Part shown: one piece after another, positions 1 to 11,031 of the stretch
How the letters are laid out: each line of letters starts with the position of its first letter
Numbering within the stretch: position 1 is the stretch's first letter
Source of the DNA: Clusia tigrina
Lineage: Eukaryota; Arthropoda; Insecta; Diptera; Clusiidae
Direction: 5' to 3'
DNA: 64,000 bases
Assembly: GCA_920105625.2 (NCBI GenBank)
Contig: OV050031.1
Coordinates: forward strand, 46,838,925-46,902,924
The notes under the pieces: generated by a model
What the model was told of the DNA's origin: nothing
Databases searched by the model: none
What the model saw: the letters and a program-made list of their open reading frames with translations, nothing else
Made by a program: the position numbers and the translations under genes

Positions 1-1480
1 CCTAAGCAAGGAAACCCAATCGATGGCTACCCAAATGTGTTCTCGACAGATGCGTTGGGACGTATTTACACAGTTCACCCCAACGATGCTAAGTGTTTTT
101 ATTTATGTTTATTGTTGGTTAACGTTCGTGGTCCAACATCATTTCAGTCTTTAAAACAGTTGATAGACTATTGTGTGCAACATATCGTGAGGCGTGTCAA
201 CGATTGCTTTTACTGGAAGATGACGCGCAGTGGGAGGCTATCCTTGCCGACGCTGCAGATTCATCTACTCCTCATCAAATCCACTTGGACTATGGAGAAA
301 TTATTATTATCATTTTGAGCAGACTTCGCTGTAGTACATAAAATCCACACTTGCTGTTCACACCAGAAATGCATAATGAACCATTGATCATGATTGAAGA
401 CATTTACTTAACAATTGCAAACAAAACATTGGCACAACTTGGCATAGTGTCACGAAATCCCTCAATGCATGATCTGTTTAATCGAGATTTGCAGCGTTAA
501 CGAGATTTGCAGCTTGAACGAGATTACGATTGCAACGTATTAGATGCATTTGCTCAAGCAAATATTCCAAAATTAAACAATGATCAAAAGCATGCATGTT
601 GTTAACGATGAAAGTGGTGGAATGTATTTTTTGGACGCGCCTGGAGGAACTGGTAAAACATTATTTAAAATAGCACTGGCATTGGCTTCTTCTGGGATTG
701 CTGCTACTTTATTGGATGGCGGTCGAACAGCACAATCTGCACTTGAATATCCAGGCAAATAACAATCCTCCATGTAACATAACTAAAACATCCGGAATGG
801 CAAAAATCTTGCAAAAATATGCGATAATCGTTTGGGACAATGTCCAATGGCTAACAAAAAATCATTAGAAGCATTGGATAGAACAATGAAAGATCTACGA
901 GGAAATCAAGATTTGTTTGGCAGTGTTTTGATACTGTTAGCTGGAGACTTTAGACAAACGTTACCAGTCATTCCTAAATATGCTGCTATCGATGAAATAA
1001 ACGCATGCTTGAAATCTTCAATTCTGTGGAAAAATACTCATACTACAAACAAACGTAAGCGTCAATTGCAAAACAATCCATCCGCAGCTGAATTGCTGAA
1101 AATTGGGGATGGTACAATTCCAGTCGACAGGAATATACAGGTATGATTACACTACCAAACGATTTTTGTCGTTTCACTCAATCAAGAGAAGAACTGATTC
1201 ATAGCGTGTTCCCAAACATAGCACAACAGTACAAAAATAATGCTTGGTTTCCGGCTACCAATACTGGCCGGAAAGAACAAAGATGTCAATGATCTTAGGC
1301 TATATTAAAAGAAATACCAGGTCCATCATTCACATTGAAATCAGTGGATACCATCATGAATCAGGAGGAGGTGGTGAATTATCCCACGGAATTTTTAAAC
1401 GCACTTGCTTTGCCAAGAATACCAATACCACCACACGTATTGCAGCAACTGCAAAATTAGGCAAAAAAAAATCTAAAAAT
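1..1480 (+). pseudogene. Helitron PIF1-like helicase, decayed fragment
   Basis: Broken plus-strand coding matter of the helicase part of a Helitron Rep/helicase protein, the enzyme of rolling-circle transposition. The piece at 37-150 carries the LGRIYTVHP and LLLVNVRGPTSFQ stretches typical of the region before the helicase core. The piece at 580-762 has a Walker A motif (GGTGKT) at about 649-666. The piece at 832-1146 has the LLAGDFRQTLPVIP motif of PIF1 helicases. Around 1325-1450 remnants of the later helicase region follow (SVDTIMN, EFLNAL). Frames change at least four times and stops are frequent, so nothing is functional. The Rep (HUH) part is not in the window and no 3' hairpin/CTRR end was found. 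What is seen is the motifs; assignment to Helitron rather than a host PIF1 gene rests on their order and context. Confidence 0.8.
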
Positions 1481-1524
1481 AAAATACGGGAAAATTTCGA
1501 AATGTGTGTAGGCCACTCCCCACC

Positions 1525-2588
1525 CAAATGGGGCGGCCAAAAACAGCAACAATCACAACAACAAACTCCTCAGCGGCAACAGCAACAAACATCGAGCCTC
1601 CCACAGCAGCAGCCGCCGAATTCGAAGCTGCAACAACAACAACAATAAATGGATATAGAGCAACCGAAGCCGCAACAGCTACAACAGTAGCAGCCGCCGA
1701 ATACGAAGCTATCCCCAAATAGTACAATCAGCCCCGAACATGAAGGGGTAACAGCAAATTCAGAAACTTCAGCACCAGCTGCAATTGTTATATCAGCAAC
1801 AAAGTTTGCCTCAAGCATTAAGTACTAAGTCTACACCAGGTAACGGTTAGACTGTTGTTGAGTCCAAAAAAAGGACCCCGTGAAAGCCCAGGTAAGCCTA
1901 AAGCATCCCAAAAACAAGCCAAACTCGACAAATATTGGTTAAGTGTTCCTCAACCTACAGAAAATAGGTTTTCTTCTCTAGAAATTGAAGAAGACGATAA
2001 AGGTCTTAAGCCCCCAAGCCTCCACCAATATTTGTTGACAAAGTCAACAACATTACTCCTCTAATGAAGCTCCTAACGGAAACAGGTCCTAGTTCTTATG
2101 ATTTAAAACTCATAAGTAATGAGCAAATAAAAATACAAGCATCGACTCCTGAAGCCTACAAAACAATAATAAACCAACTAGAGCAAAAAATACCGAATTC
2201 TATACCTATAAATCAAAACAGGAAAGAAGCTTTAGGGTGATACTCAAAAACATGCACTCGTCTATAAGCACTGAGGAAATTGCTGAATTGCACAATTGCA
2301 AAACAAAGAAACACCAAAAAACCATTGCCAATGTTCATTGTTGAGCTAAAAGCGAACCCAAACAACAAGGATATTTACGGAGTCACCAAGTACCTCTTCA
2401 ATACGAAAACTGTATTTGAGCCACCTCGTCCAAAGCGCGAAATCCCTCAATGCGCTAACTGCCAGCAGTATGGTCACACAAAAACCGACTGCCACAGAAA
2501 ACCGGTCTGCATTAAATGCACTGGAACTCACTCGTCTGCGTATTGCTTCCTCAGGCTCACCAACGTATTGGCCAACCGATCCAAATAA
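1525..2588 (+). pseudogene. LINE-1 copy, Jockey-like ORF1 (gag-like) remnant
   Basis: Nucleic-acid-binding ORF1 of a Jockey-type non-LTR retrotransposon. A segment at 1855-2064 is lysine/proline rich (LSPKKGPRESPGKPK, then a KLDKYWLS stretch). The segment at 2280-2588 carries the diagnostic end: a PRPKREIPQCANCQQYGHTK zinc knuckle followed by CHRKPVCIKCTGTH, that is, two CCHC-type knuckles. There are stops and frame changes around 1820, 2060 and 2230. At about 2560-2590 the reading jumps straight into the end of an endonuclease domain, so the carboxyl end of ORF1 and most of the ORF2 endonuclease have been deleted. Confidence 0.75.
1540..1830 (+). repeat. CAA/CAG-rich low-complexity stretch
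   Basis: Runs of CAA, CAG and GCA triplets produce poly-Q, poly-T or poly-A readings in all three plus frames. It sits between the Helitron remnant and the recognisable ORF1 of LINE-1. It may be the decayed amino-terminal part of that ORF1 (ATG at 1525, reading MGRPKTAT), but the repeated codons prevent a firm reading. Confidence 0.6.
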
Positions 2589-4224
2589 AATTCCCGACCT
2601 TATAGACTTCTGCATAATGAAATGCATCTCGACTATGGATATAACATGCAACCCATGCTATAATCTATCCTCTGACCATTCTCCAGTAATGTTTACAATA
2701 ATTAATAATTTTATCGACTCACCCTCTGAATGTCACCTTTACAACAGCAAAACTGATTGGAATTACTTCCGACTGTCAATATCTTCAACAATTAACCTGT
2801 TTAACCACTCGTTTCAGTCTAGTGAAGATATCATGATAGCTATTAAAGACTTCAATAATTGCCTCCAACAGGCTGGTTGGAAATGAACATCCCCCTGATC
2901 AAGCGGCAATGCACACATATCTCTCCTCTTGTGAATGAAAAACTGGTAGAAAAACGCAGGGCAAGAAAAAAGCGGAAACAAAGTAGACATTCTGGGGATA
3001 AGAAAAAATTAAATACACTCTCAAAAGATCTCAAGGAGCTCCTCAAAACAGAACACAACTCTCAACTTCAGTACTACCTCAGTAACCTTGATGCAAATGC
3101 TGCCACCGATTATTCCCTCTGGAAAGCAGTAAAACAATTAAAGAGGCCAACTCTGGCACAATCTTCCATCAGAACGGAAAACAAAGAATGGGCTAAAAGT
3201 GATTTCGAAAAATCATGCACATTTGCACGATATTTGAAAGAGTGTTTACTCCACACGACATCGAACCATCTCCAATCACTGCAGAAAGAGTAAGAGAAAC
3301 CTTGGGACACATCTACCAGATGGACCTGCACATACAAAAAGTCAAGGAAGCGATCAAAAGCCAGATACGATCTCATTAGTGAAGAAATATTAAAACAGCT
3401 TCCAGAAGAGGGATTAACTTTCCTGACTTCTATATACAACGCTGTTTTATTATCTGGTTTTGTTCCCCCTCAATGGAAAGTGGCTCAAGTAAAAATGATC
3501 CGTAAGCCCGAAAAAAGTCCAGACAAAGTTGAGTCACATCGCCCCTCAGCTTGTTGCCGATCGCCTCTAAAATTTTGGAGACACTCTTCCTCAAAAGATT
3601 AATGCCAATAATAGAAGAACGAAAACTAATTCCTAATCACCAATTCCGCTTCAGGAAACAACACAGTACAATTGAACAGGTACATAGACTTGTAAATTGC
3701 ATTCACACTGCATTCGAGCAATAAGAATACTGTGCAGCGGCGTTTCTCGATATATGCCAAGCTTTAGACCGTGTCTGGCATGACGGACTACTCTACAAAA
3801 TAGAGAAAACACTTCGAATAATACATATTTATCAAAATCCTACCTTAAAAATCGATACTTCTTTGTAAAATAAGGTGAAGAACAATCTGAAATGTGCGAA
3901 AGTTCGGCCGTTATACCCCAAGGCAATGTCATGGGTCCCATCCTATATTTGCTTTAAACACACGATTTACCTGTCTCCGAAGGAACTATTGTTGGCACAT
4001 TTGCAGACGATACTGCTGTACTCGCAATGGACACCCTTCCACAACTGGCTGTCCTAAGTCTGTCCAGGTCACGTTCACTCTTATACGCGACACCTGCCAA
4101 CCCGTAAAACTCAACGATGTCAATATACCGCAGTGTAATATGACTAAATACATGGGCATGCACATCGATAGCAAGCTATATGGTGCATGCTACATGGAAA
4201 ATTCATATATTCACCAAACGTAAG
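2560..4224 (+). pseudogene. LINE-1 copy, ORF2 endonuclease end and reverse transcriptase, interrupted
   Basis: ORF2 of the same Jockey-like LINE. From 2567 it reads PTYWPTDPNKIPDLIDF and then SSDHSPV, the closing motifs of the AP-type endonuclease. The linker follows at 2859-3293, then decayed reverse transcriptase: QFGFRKQHSTIEQVHR-like residues near 3650, an AQAFDRVWHDGL-like stretch near 3750, a PQGNVMGPILY-like stretch near 3920 and the catalytic FADD near 4000. Several frameshifts and stops. The frame is cut at 4224 by the Gypsy-A LTR and resumes at 10942. This is the oldest layer of the 1.5-12.4 kb nest. Confidence 0.8.
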
Positions 4225-4323
4225 TGTAGTATAATTGCGAGCATAAATTCCATCCCCATTCTTTATTGCTTCATAAGCAGTTGTAAATTAGTTTGCACAC
4301 TTTGTTGAAATTGTTGAGGCAAC
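4225..4323 (+). repeat. Gypsy-A 5' LTR remnant
   Basis: About 99 bases matching the first 97 bases of the 3' LTR (10586-10682) with a few substitutions and small indels; starts TGTAGTATAATTGCGAG. Beyond 4323 the match to the 3' LTR stops, so the rest of this LTR was deleted or has diverged. Confidence 0.8.
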
Positions 4324-4424
4324 AAAACTTCAGTCTACGGAAATAATAATAAAACATTTTAAAACCTTGATTACACAACACAATAAATTTAAAGCAGTAC
4401 TTTTAGAAAATTACAAAAATCTAA

Positions 4425-4836
4425 AGGCGAAACTATATATCACGCTTTCCAACGGTAAACAGGTTTCACGCGTCGTCTTCTCATTATTATTGTTACATAA
4501 GTTGCCTTTTGTTTCTTCACTTCCTCGATTAATTGCTCCTCCATTATGCACAAAGAATTTTAATATTCTTAATTATTTAATAATACCAAAACTATAGATT
4601 TTAATTTATTTACTGTTATTTTCAATTTCAATTTATTCATATTACTCCATACACGATGTGTTTGCCGTTGAAAAGCGTGAAAAGTTGAAAGTTGCCCAAT
4701 TTTTAACGGCAAACGCGTTTGACGCTTTTCGACGGCAAGTTGTGGAGGTTGCTTCATACAAATGCATCTATTCAACTTTTCGCGTGAAACGCGTCAAACG
4801 CGTTGCCGTCGAAAGGTGTGATATGCAGTTTCGCCT
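4425..4836. mobile_element. PIF/Harbinger-type MITE (412 bp)
   Basis: Terminal inverted repeats: the left end begins AGGCGAAACTATATATCAC and the reverse complement of the right end begins AGGCGAAACTGCATATCAC. Both ends are flanked by TAA (4422-4424 and 4837-4839), the 3-bp duplication typical of PIF/Harbinger transposons. The inside holds further copies of CGACGGCAA and CGCGTTTGACGC motifs in both orientations, which look like subterminal binding-site arrays. No transposase is encoded. It lies within the 5' part of Gypsy-A and is therefore younger than it. The superfamily call rests on the duplication length and sequence and is an inference. Confidence 0.75.
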
Positions 4837-4839
4837 TAA

Positions 4840-5695
4840 GTGTTGAACACAAGGAAACGATTTTATTATTATTCGAAAACATTAAAAAAAGTTAGATAAC
4901 ATATTCGGTAAACTTAATTTAAACATTACTAGCCCATCAAAAATTTATGAAGTTATAGTAGTTAATGTTTGAGAACTATTTGTGGAAGAAACTAAATATG
5001 AATCACAAGCGACAGAAGACTCGACAGAAGATGAAGAAAATTCAGAACAAACTAAAGATATCAAAATCACATCCAACGTAACTGAGATTTTAAACTTGGC
5101 CACCAAAATGGTGCCAGACTCCAAACAACAGGGAAAAAGCGCAGACTTATTTAGTAGAGATGGACGAATTAGGTAAACAACTTGAAAACGCTCACATTAG
5201 AGAAGGAGCACCAGAAGAATTAGCTGCTAAATTTGCCACTAAGGCAACAGCAAAAAATTTAAGTTTGAACGCTTCTAATGAGCGCGTGAAGCTTGTAATG
5301 GAAAGCGAAAAAAACGAAGCATCGCTAAATTTGTAGACACATCTATCAACGCTGGTAGCAACGACACCAAAGTTATGTATTTAAATAGAAGAACCTCAAA
5401 TTGGAACTATCAAAATTAAAATTTCCGGGGAAGAGTTTCCAATTATAGAGGAAACTACGGAAATAGGGGCCGTGGTTTCCAAAAACATGGGTAATAGAGG
5501 AGGATTTCAAAGTTTCCATCGATCCAACGACTGCAACAATTCCATTTATCATTTAGGGGGCGAAATAACAACACTCAAAGCAGAAATGTTAGAGAAATCA
5601 GGGAAACTATACCAACTCTCAGTAATAGAGGCTACTGAGAGTCAAAACCCTAATTGTGGTCATAATAATACAAATAGTTAAAATCAAAATAGGAA
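4840..5695 (+). pseudogene. Gypsy-A gag remnant
   Basis: Capsid/nucleocapsid coding matter of Gypsy-A. An acidic, asparagine- and threonine-rich section from about 4985 is followed by a helical stretch (EMDELGKQLENAHIREGAPE, from about 5157) and then by a glycine/arginine-rich tail around 5430-5490 (NYRGNYGNRGRGFQKHG). RG-rich tails replace CCHC knuckles in several fly Gypsy-type gags. Frameshifts near 5150, 5330 and 5470 break it. Confidence 0.65.
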
Positions 5696-5699
5696 AACA

Positions 5700-6120
5700 G
5701 CTAGTGTGAAGCAACCAATCAATCTTAATTTAAATAGCTACGTAAAATTTAAGACATCAATAAGTAGCGGTGTGTGTATTTTTCTTGTAGACACTGGGGC
5801 GGGCAGAGGTGCCCCTAATTAAAACAAATAACATAAAATCTAATATACCAATAAACAAAACAATTAAGACAAATTTGACTGGAATAGGTACGGGAACAAT
5901 TTAATCTGTAGTATTAGTCGAATCTGATTTGTTGATAAAAAAAACTATTTGGTACCAATTGATTTCAATGTAGTAAATCAAGATTTCCCAATTAATTGCC
6001 ATGGCATTATCGGATTTGACTTTATAAAAAAATATAATTGCATCTTGACTTACCAAAACAAGGAAAATATAGATTTGCTTACCTTAAGACCAGACAATTT
6101 CAATCATGAAATTTAAATAA
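5700..6120 (+). pseudogene. Gypsy-A aspartic protease remnant
   Basis: Retroviral-type aspartic protease domain. The active-site stretch reads FLVDTGAG at about 5782-5805, preceded by VKFKTSIS and followed, after a stop, by a second conserved block HGIIGFDFIKKY near 6000-6030. The spacing of the two blocks (about 70 residues) fits a single-domain retroelement protease. At least one stop and one frameshift lie between them. Confidence 0.7.
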
Positions 6121-6125
6121 ATTTA

Positions 6126-7077
6126 TTGGACAATTCCTCCATAAGTATACTTTCAATACCAGCGCGTTCCGAAGTAATAGGAAAAATTACAATAAGAAGT
6201 AAGGAAGATGTTCTTGTTCCAAATCAAGTAATAGCTGATGGAATTTGTATAGCCAACACAATTATTTCACAGAAGAGCTCTTTCATTCGCATAATAAATA
6301 CCACATCAGACAATAAATTCTTGTCAAATATAAATATTAAAACGGAAAACCTACATGTGACTACAAAATAATAAAAACCAACAGCCTTAATGAAAATAGA
6401 AACACTCAAATACTAGATAGACTATCAAAATACTTTCCAGATTTTGCTAAATCAAAATTAACCCAGTTGTATGAAAAATATATTGATGTTTTTGCACTTA
6501 AAGACGAAACAACATCAGCAAACAATTTTTATAGGCAAAAACAAAATTTAACAGACAAAAATCCTGTTTATATAAAAAATTATAGAACACCTTACTCGCA
6601 GAAAAATGAAATCAATCAACAGGTAGGAAAGTTAGAAAAAGACAACATAATTGAAAAATCATCCTCTAATTACAATAGCCCGATTTTATTAGTACCCAAA
6701 AAATCCCTACCAAATAGTAGCGAAAAACGCTGGCGTCTTGTGGTCGACTATAGACAGGTAAACAAAAAACTAGTACCGGATAAATATCGACTCCCGCGCA
6801 TTGAAGACATTCTACATTAGCTAGGCCGCGCAAAATATTTTTGCTGTTTAGACTTAATGTCAGGTTTCCACCAAATATAGCTGGAAGAAACTTCGAAAGA
6901 CATCACATCTTTCTCAACAGAAAAAGGATCATTTCGATTCACAAGACTTCCATACGGATTACAAATCGCATCAAATAGTTTCCAGCGCATGATGTGTATA
7001 GCCTTCTCAGGCCTTGAACCGTCTCAAGCCTTTATTTATATGGATGATTTGATTGTCACCGGATGTTAAGTGCAACA
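6126..7077 (+). pseudogene. Gypsy-A reverse transcriptase, amino-terminal part
   Basis: Starts with the linker between protease and polymerase (LSIPARSEVIGKI). From 6467 the polymerase follows: a YSPILLVPKK-like stretch at about 6675, then RWRLVVDYRQVNKKL, then LPRIEDIL. After a stop near 6820 it continues with YFCCLDLMSGFHQ, FRFTRLPYGL, and the catalytic box IYMDD at about 7035-7050. The domain is cut by the mariner at 7080 and resumes at 8392. In-frame stops near 6375, 6820 and 6880 and a frameshift show that it is dead. Confidence 0.8.
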
Positions 7078-7079
7078 TA

Positions 7080-8389
7080 TACGAGGTGTGATAAAAAAAT
7101 AACCGTTATTTTCAAATTTCGTGAGTTACGTATGTTCGATGTTCGCATTTTTTTTTCTGTTATGTTGGTACACATGTCTGTTATATATGTTGGCAATACC
7201 AACCATTTTGGATTGTCAGTTTGTTTTTGACAGATAAAAAGGTTAGTCGTGTTTTGGTGTGCTCATCGATTTTGTACTATTCGAAAAAATGGATCAAAGA
7301 AACTGTATTCAGTTTTGTGTAAAAAATGAAATTAAATGCGCAAGGACATTTGAAATGTAGACTGTGGCGTTTGGCGAGTCTACTATGAGCAGAACACAAG
7401 TTCAATTGTGGTATAACCGGTTTAAGGAAGGCCGAGAAGATGTCAATGACGATGCTCGTCCTGGTCGCCCGAGCACGTCAACAACCGATGAAAACATTGA
7501 CGCAGTGAAGAAAATGATTTTGGATAATCGTCGAATCAGAGAGGTTGCTGATGATGTTGGCATATCGTTCGGCTCATGCCAAGCAATTTTTACGGATGTT
7601 TTAGGCATGAAACGTGAGGCAGCGAAGATTGTTCCAATATTGCTAAATTTTGAGCAAAAACAACGTCGCATGGACATCGCTCAGGAGCTGTTGAACATCG
7701 TCAACGACGATCCAGATTTCCTCAAAAAGATCATAACTGGTGACGAATCGTGGGTGTATGGCTATGACATTGAAACCAAAGCCCAATCATCCCAATGGAA
7801 ACGTCCAGATGAGCCAAGACCGAAAAAAGCACGTCAAGTTCGGTCGAACGTAAAGGTTTTGCTGACTGTTTTCTTTGATTGCAATGGCGTGGTGCATCAT
7901 GAATTCTTGCCACAAGGTCGTACGGTCAACAAGGAATACTATCTTGAAGTTATGCGCCGTTTGCGAGAAGCAATTCGTCAGAAACGCCCAGAATTGTGGA
8001 AAAACCAATCATGGATTTTGCACCATGATAACGCACCAGCTCACACATCGATGCTTCTGCGTAATTTTTTGGCCAAAAACAAAACCGTTATCATGCCTCA
8101 ACCACCGTATTCACCGGACTTGGCCCCCGCTGACTTTTTCCTCTTTCCAAAACTGAAGACACCGATGAAAGGAAAGCGTTTTGCTACGATTGAGGAGATA
8201 AAAGAAAAATCGAAACAGGAGCTGTTAACGATACCAAAAAAAGCGTTTCAGAAGTGTTTCGAGGATTGGAAAAAACGCTGGCATAAGTGTATTATATCTG
8301 AGGGGAATTACTTTGAAGGGGACAAGAAGTAGTTGATGAATAAATAAATACTTTTTGAAAATAACGGTTATTTTTTGATCAAACATATA
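7080..8389 (+). mobile_element. Mariner element, 1310 bp, inserted in Gypsy-A reverse transcriptase
   Basis: Compact Tc1/mariner element. The left end starts TACGAGGTGTGATAAAAAAA and the right end, reverse complemented, reads TATATGTTTGATCAAAAAAT; both continue with the same ATAACCGTTATTTTCAAA, so the inverted repeats are about 40 bp and imperfect only at the outermost bases. TA occurs at 7078-7079 and 8390-8391 as the target duplication. Removing element plus one TA restores the reading frame of the Gypsy-A polymerase (it continues into a DKCIF...TYLGH thumb region). Length and gene content are typical of a complete mariner. Confidence 0.92.
7289..8332 (+). pseudogene. Mariner transposase with a single premature stop
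   Basis: DD34D transposase that cuts and pastes the mariner. From the ATG at 7289 the frame gives 347 codons, the usual family length, with one TAG at 7358-7360 (codon 24). A downstream ATG at 7364 leaves a 322-residue open frame that lacks only the first helix of the amino-terminal DNA-binding domain. Visible motifs: an HTH region with REVADDVGISFGSCQ, the linker stretch, GDESW with D152, HHDNAPAH with D247, and YSPDLAPADFFLFP with D282. D247 and D282 are 34 residues apart, so all catalytic residues are present. The stretch NRRIREVA looks two residues shorter than the family's usual form, judged from memory. Whether the short form could act is unknown; loss of the first DNA-binding helix makes that unlikely. 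Confidence 0.9.
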
Positions 8390-8391
8390 TA

Positions 8392-8980
8392 GGAACCTAA
8401 CAAACGTCTTTAGCACATGCAGAGAAACAAATCTCAAACTTCATCCTGACAAGTGTATTTTTTGTTAGCCCAGAAATAACATATTTAGGCCATAGATGTA
8501 CCGCAGATGGCATATTGCCTGATCCACCGAAATTTGAAGTAATAGAAAACAACCCAAAACCGACTAATCCAGATGAAACAAGTTTGTTGCCTTCTGTAAT
8601 TACTACAGAAAGTTCATTCCCAAATTCACTCACCATTCAGTACACCTTTCGCGTTTAACACACAAAAACAGTGTGTGAAAGAGGTTTTCAGTATTTAAAA
8701 AACTCAATTCTAAATCCTAAAATCCTTCAATATCCTGACTTTACTAAGCAATTCTTCATCAACAGATGCATCCAAAATTGCTTGCGGTGCTATCCTCAGG
8801 AGCACAGTGGTATCCAATAGCCAATTTCGTTTGCTTCGAGAGCAAGGACTAAAGGAGAGTCAAATAAGGCTCCAATCGAACAGGAATTGATAGCTATTCA
8901 CTGGGCTATTAATTATGTCAGGCCCTATGTACTCGTATATGGAAACAATTATCACGCATTGACTTTACTGATATAAAACA
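8392..8980 (+). pseudogene. Gypsy-A reverse transcriptase thumb and RNase H remnant
   Basis: Continuation of the Gypsy-A polymerase after the mariner. It reads a LHPDKC-like and ITYLGHRCTADGILPDP block (about 8470-8525), the linker between polymerase and RNase H, then a decayed RNase H with YPDFTKQFFI at about 8735 and PIEQELIAIHWAINYVRPY at about 8875-8930. Frameshifts and stops occur near 8460, 8660 and 8750. Confidence 0.7.
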
Positions 8981-10320
8981 AATATATTCTAATACTATTT
9001 ATAAAATGACGACTAGATCTGATACAAGAAAAAATACACAAAAGACATCACACGCCGAAAATTTAACGACTCAAGATGAAATAAAGGAATTAAGTTGTCA
9101 CGAAACATTAAATCTCCAGAAGAAAATTGTAAAACGGATTGATTTGAATGAAGTTATCACTAATGGGGAAAATTGATCTTAAACGATTCTTCCCAAGGCT
9201 AAAAAAGCCGATAAGCTCTTTATTCAAAATCTCCAAATAAATGCAGGAGATGATATATTTCAATTAGTTGAAATATCTGCATTTAAAGCATACGGAAATG
9301 AAACAAAGAAGGCGTTAAAACTAATAATAAAAATTTAAGAATTGCGATAACACCAAAAAATCGGAGGCCACATAGGTGCCACTCGTTTTTTTAAGAAATT
9401 GAAAAAATACTTATATTGGAAATCCATATTAAAGGATATCAAAAATTATGTTAAAAACTGCGAAAGTTGCAAAGGAAATAAATCTCTCCAAAGACCAAGA
9501 GAACCCATGATAATCACACCCACATCAACACAGGAGTTTGACAGAATACAGATTGATACAATAGGACTATTGCCCAAAACCACTAATAACAACGAATACA
9601 CTATTACACTCGTTTGTGATTTAACAATATACCTAGTAGTAGTCCCTATCCCAGACAAATCGGCAAAAACGGTAGCTAAGGCTATTTTCGAAAATTTCGT
9701 GTTGATTTTTGGGTCCCATGAAATATATATTAACACACATGGGCACAGAATATAAAAATCAAACTTTAAGAGAACTGTGCACACTAATGGAAATAAATTA
9801 TGAAACCTCAACACCTTTCCACCATCAGACATTAGGTTTGGTTGGAAGATCCCACAAGACTTGTAATGAATATTTAAGATCTTACATAAGTACAGAAAAA
9901 ACAGATTGTATGGTTTCTGTATTTTGCATATTGTTACAATACTACGCCCAGCATAGTTCATGGATACTATCTCTACGAACTGGTTTAGAGCAAAATACCC
10001 ACAAACGCACAATGCTTGATTAGTTATCAAACTGACCCTTTATATAATATAGACGCATATGCGAAGGAAGTCAAATATCGGCTTCAAGTAGTACACAAAC
10101 GTGCACATGACATGCTCATTGACAATAAAAACAGACAAAAACAAAGACAAAATAATAATAAATAAATAATAAAAAAAAGTCTAAAAAGGGACTTTAAAAT
10201 AAATGATACCGATTATATAGATAACTCATCAGGACACAAGTTTTTGAAATAGATAAGAGCAATAATTGTACAATACAAATTGGACCTAATAAAGTAATAA
10301 ATATACACAAAGATTGATTG
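8981..10320 (+). pseudogene. Gypsy-A integrase remnant
   Basis: Region between RNase H and integrase, then the integrase that inserts the cDNA. The zinc-binding domain ends with YLYWKSILKDIKNYVKNCESC (about 9409-9470). The catalytic core begins QIDTIGLLP near 9550 (first D), and the second D region near 9710-9750 shows a frameshift and reads THMGTEYKNQ where DxGxEF is expected, so the second aspartate is lost. A carboxyl-terminal part (AHDMLIDNKNRQKQ) follows at about 10105-10145, and weak matter to 10315. No envelope reading frame follows before the polypurine tract. Confidence 0.75.
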
Positions 10321-10574
10321 AAACTTGTTTAGTGTTAAGTTAGAATAAAATAGTTGGCCAACTAAACGAAAATTTTATTATTACGACTTAAATTAACTTA
10401 ACAAAAAACAAAAAAAAATTTTGTTAATTTTAACAGTTTACTTTGTTAATATCATTATACTATTATCAAAATTTAAAAAAAATAATCATATCATCCCTTG
10501 GTCATTTAAAAAAAAAAAAATCCAATTAAATACAAAGAATGACTCCATAACTTTATAAAAACGTAATTCTTACT

Positions 10575-10585
10575 GGAAAGGAAGG
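10575..10585 (+). other. Gypsy-A polypurine tract
   Basis: GGAAAGGAAGG ends exactly where the 3' LTR starts (10586). This is the plus-strand primer site for reverse transcription and fixes the LTR boundary. Confidence 0.8.
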
Positions 10586-10937
10586 TGTAGTATAATTGCG
10601 AACATAAAATCCATTCCCATTCTTTATTGCTTCATAAGCAGTTTCAAATCAATTAGCACACTGTTAAAATTGTTGAGGCAACGGTAATTTGATACGTCAG
10701 CACCGACAGTAAGACAACCGTCGCTGTCGACTCGCAAAATCACTAACACACTCCCGAGTAGATATAAGCATTAAGTAGCACGTATATGAGCAAATATATG
10801 AGTAAATAAGCAAAAACGGCTCTGCGTAGCCGGTACCTATAATTAAGAATAATTTTAAGGACAGTTGGAAAATTGAGTTCAACGAATAGTTATATACAAA
10901 CGAACAAGCGGTCTCATTTTATTTGACCATTATTACA
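10586..10937 (+). repeat. Gypsy-A 3' LTR (352 bp)
   Basis: Begins TGTAGTATAATTGCGAACA, ends CCATTATTACA, and is followed by the target duplication TAAG at 10938-10941. Its first part matches the 5' remnant at 4225-4323. Confidence 0.85.
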
Positions 10938-11031
10938 TAAGGCACTGGGAATAAAGCTTAGAAATTAACACTGGCTGCTGAATCGAAATTCCCAAGTTTC
11001 ACTCGAAAATAAGCTCTAACTTTACTCAGAT
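10938..11031 (+). pseudogene. LINE-1 ORF2, segment between Gypsy-A and LINE-2
   Basis: About 90 bases of LINE-1 polymerase carboxyl-terminal coding matter. Read in the frame that crosses the removed Gypsy-A it gives ALGIKLRN then HWLLNRNSQVSLENKL, the block usually found after the FTKRK motif in Jockey-like ORF2. It contains two stops. It ends where the second LINE copy starts. Confidence 0.8.

Larger units (their letters stand above)
4225..10937 (+). mobile_element. Gypsy-A, decayed Ty3/Gypsy LTR retrotransposon inserted in LINE-1
   Basis: A plus-strand element with gag, protease, reverse transcriptase, RNase H and integrase remnants in the Ty3/Gypsy order. The 3' LTR is 10586-10937 (TGTAGTATAATTGCG to ATTACA), directly preceded by the polypurine tract GGAAAGGAAGG at 10575-10585. 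The first ~100 bases recur at 4225-4323 as the 5' LTR remnant. TAAG occurs immediately before 4225 (4221-4224) and immediately after 10937 (10938-10941), a 4-bp target duplication as expected for the group. Removing 4225-10941 joins the two LINE-1 halves in one frame. No envelope gene is present. It carries a MITE and a mariner as later insertions. General likeness is to the 17.6/297-type flies' elements, judged from the protein style only. Confidence 0.9.

Noticed and set aside
1473..1818. Antisense Ala/Val-rich and Cys-rich open frames
   Set aside because: They are translations of the CAA/CAG-rich stretch on the other strand.
7402..8437. Several antisense open frames opposite the mariner transposase
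   Set aside because: Shadows of the strongly supported transposase frame, without domains.
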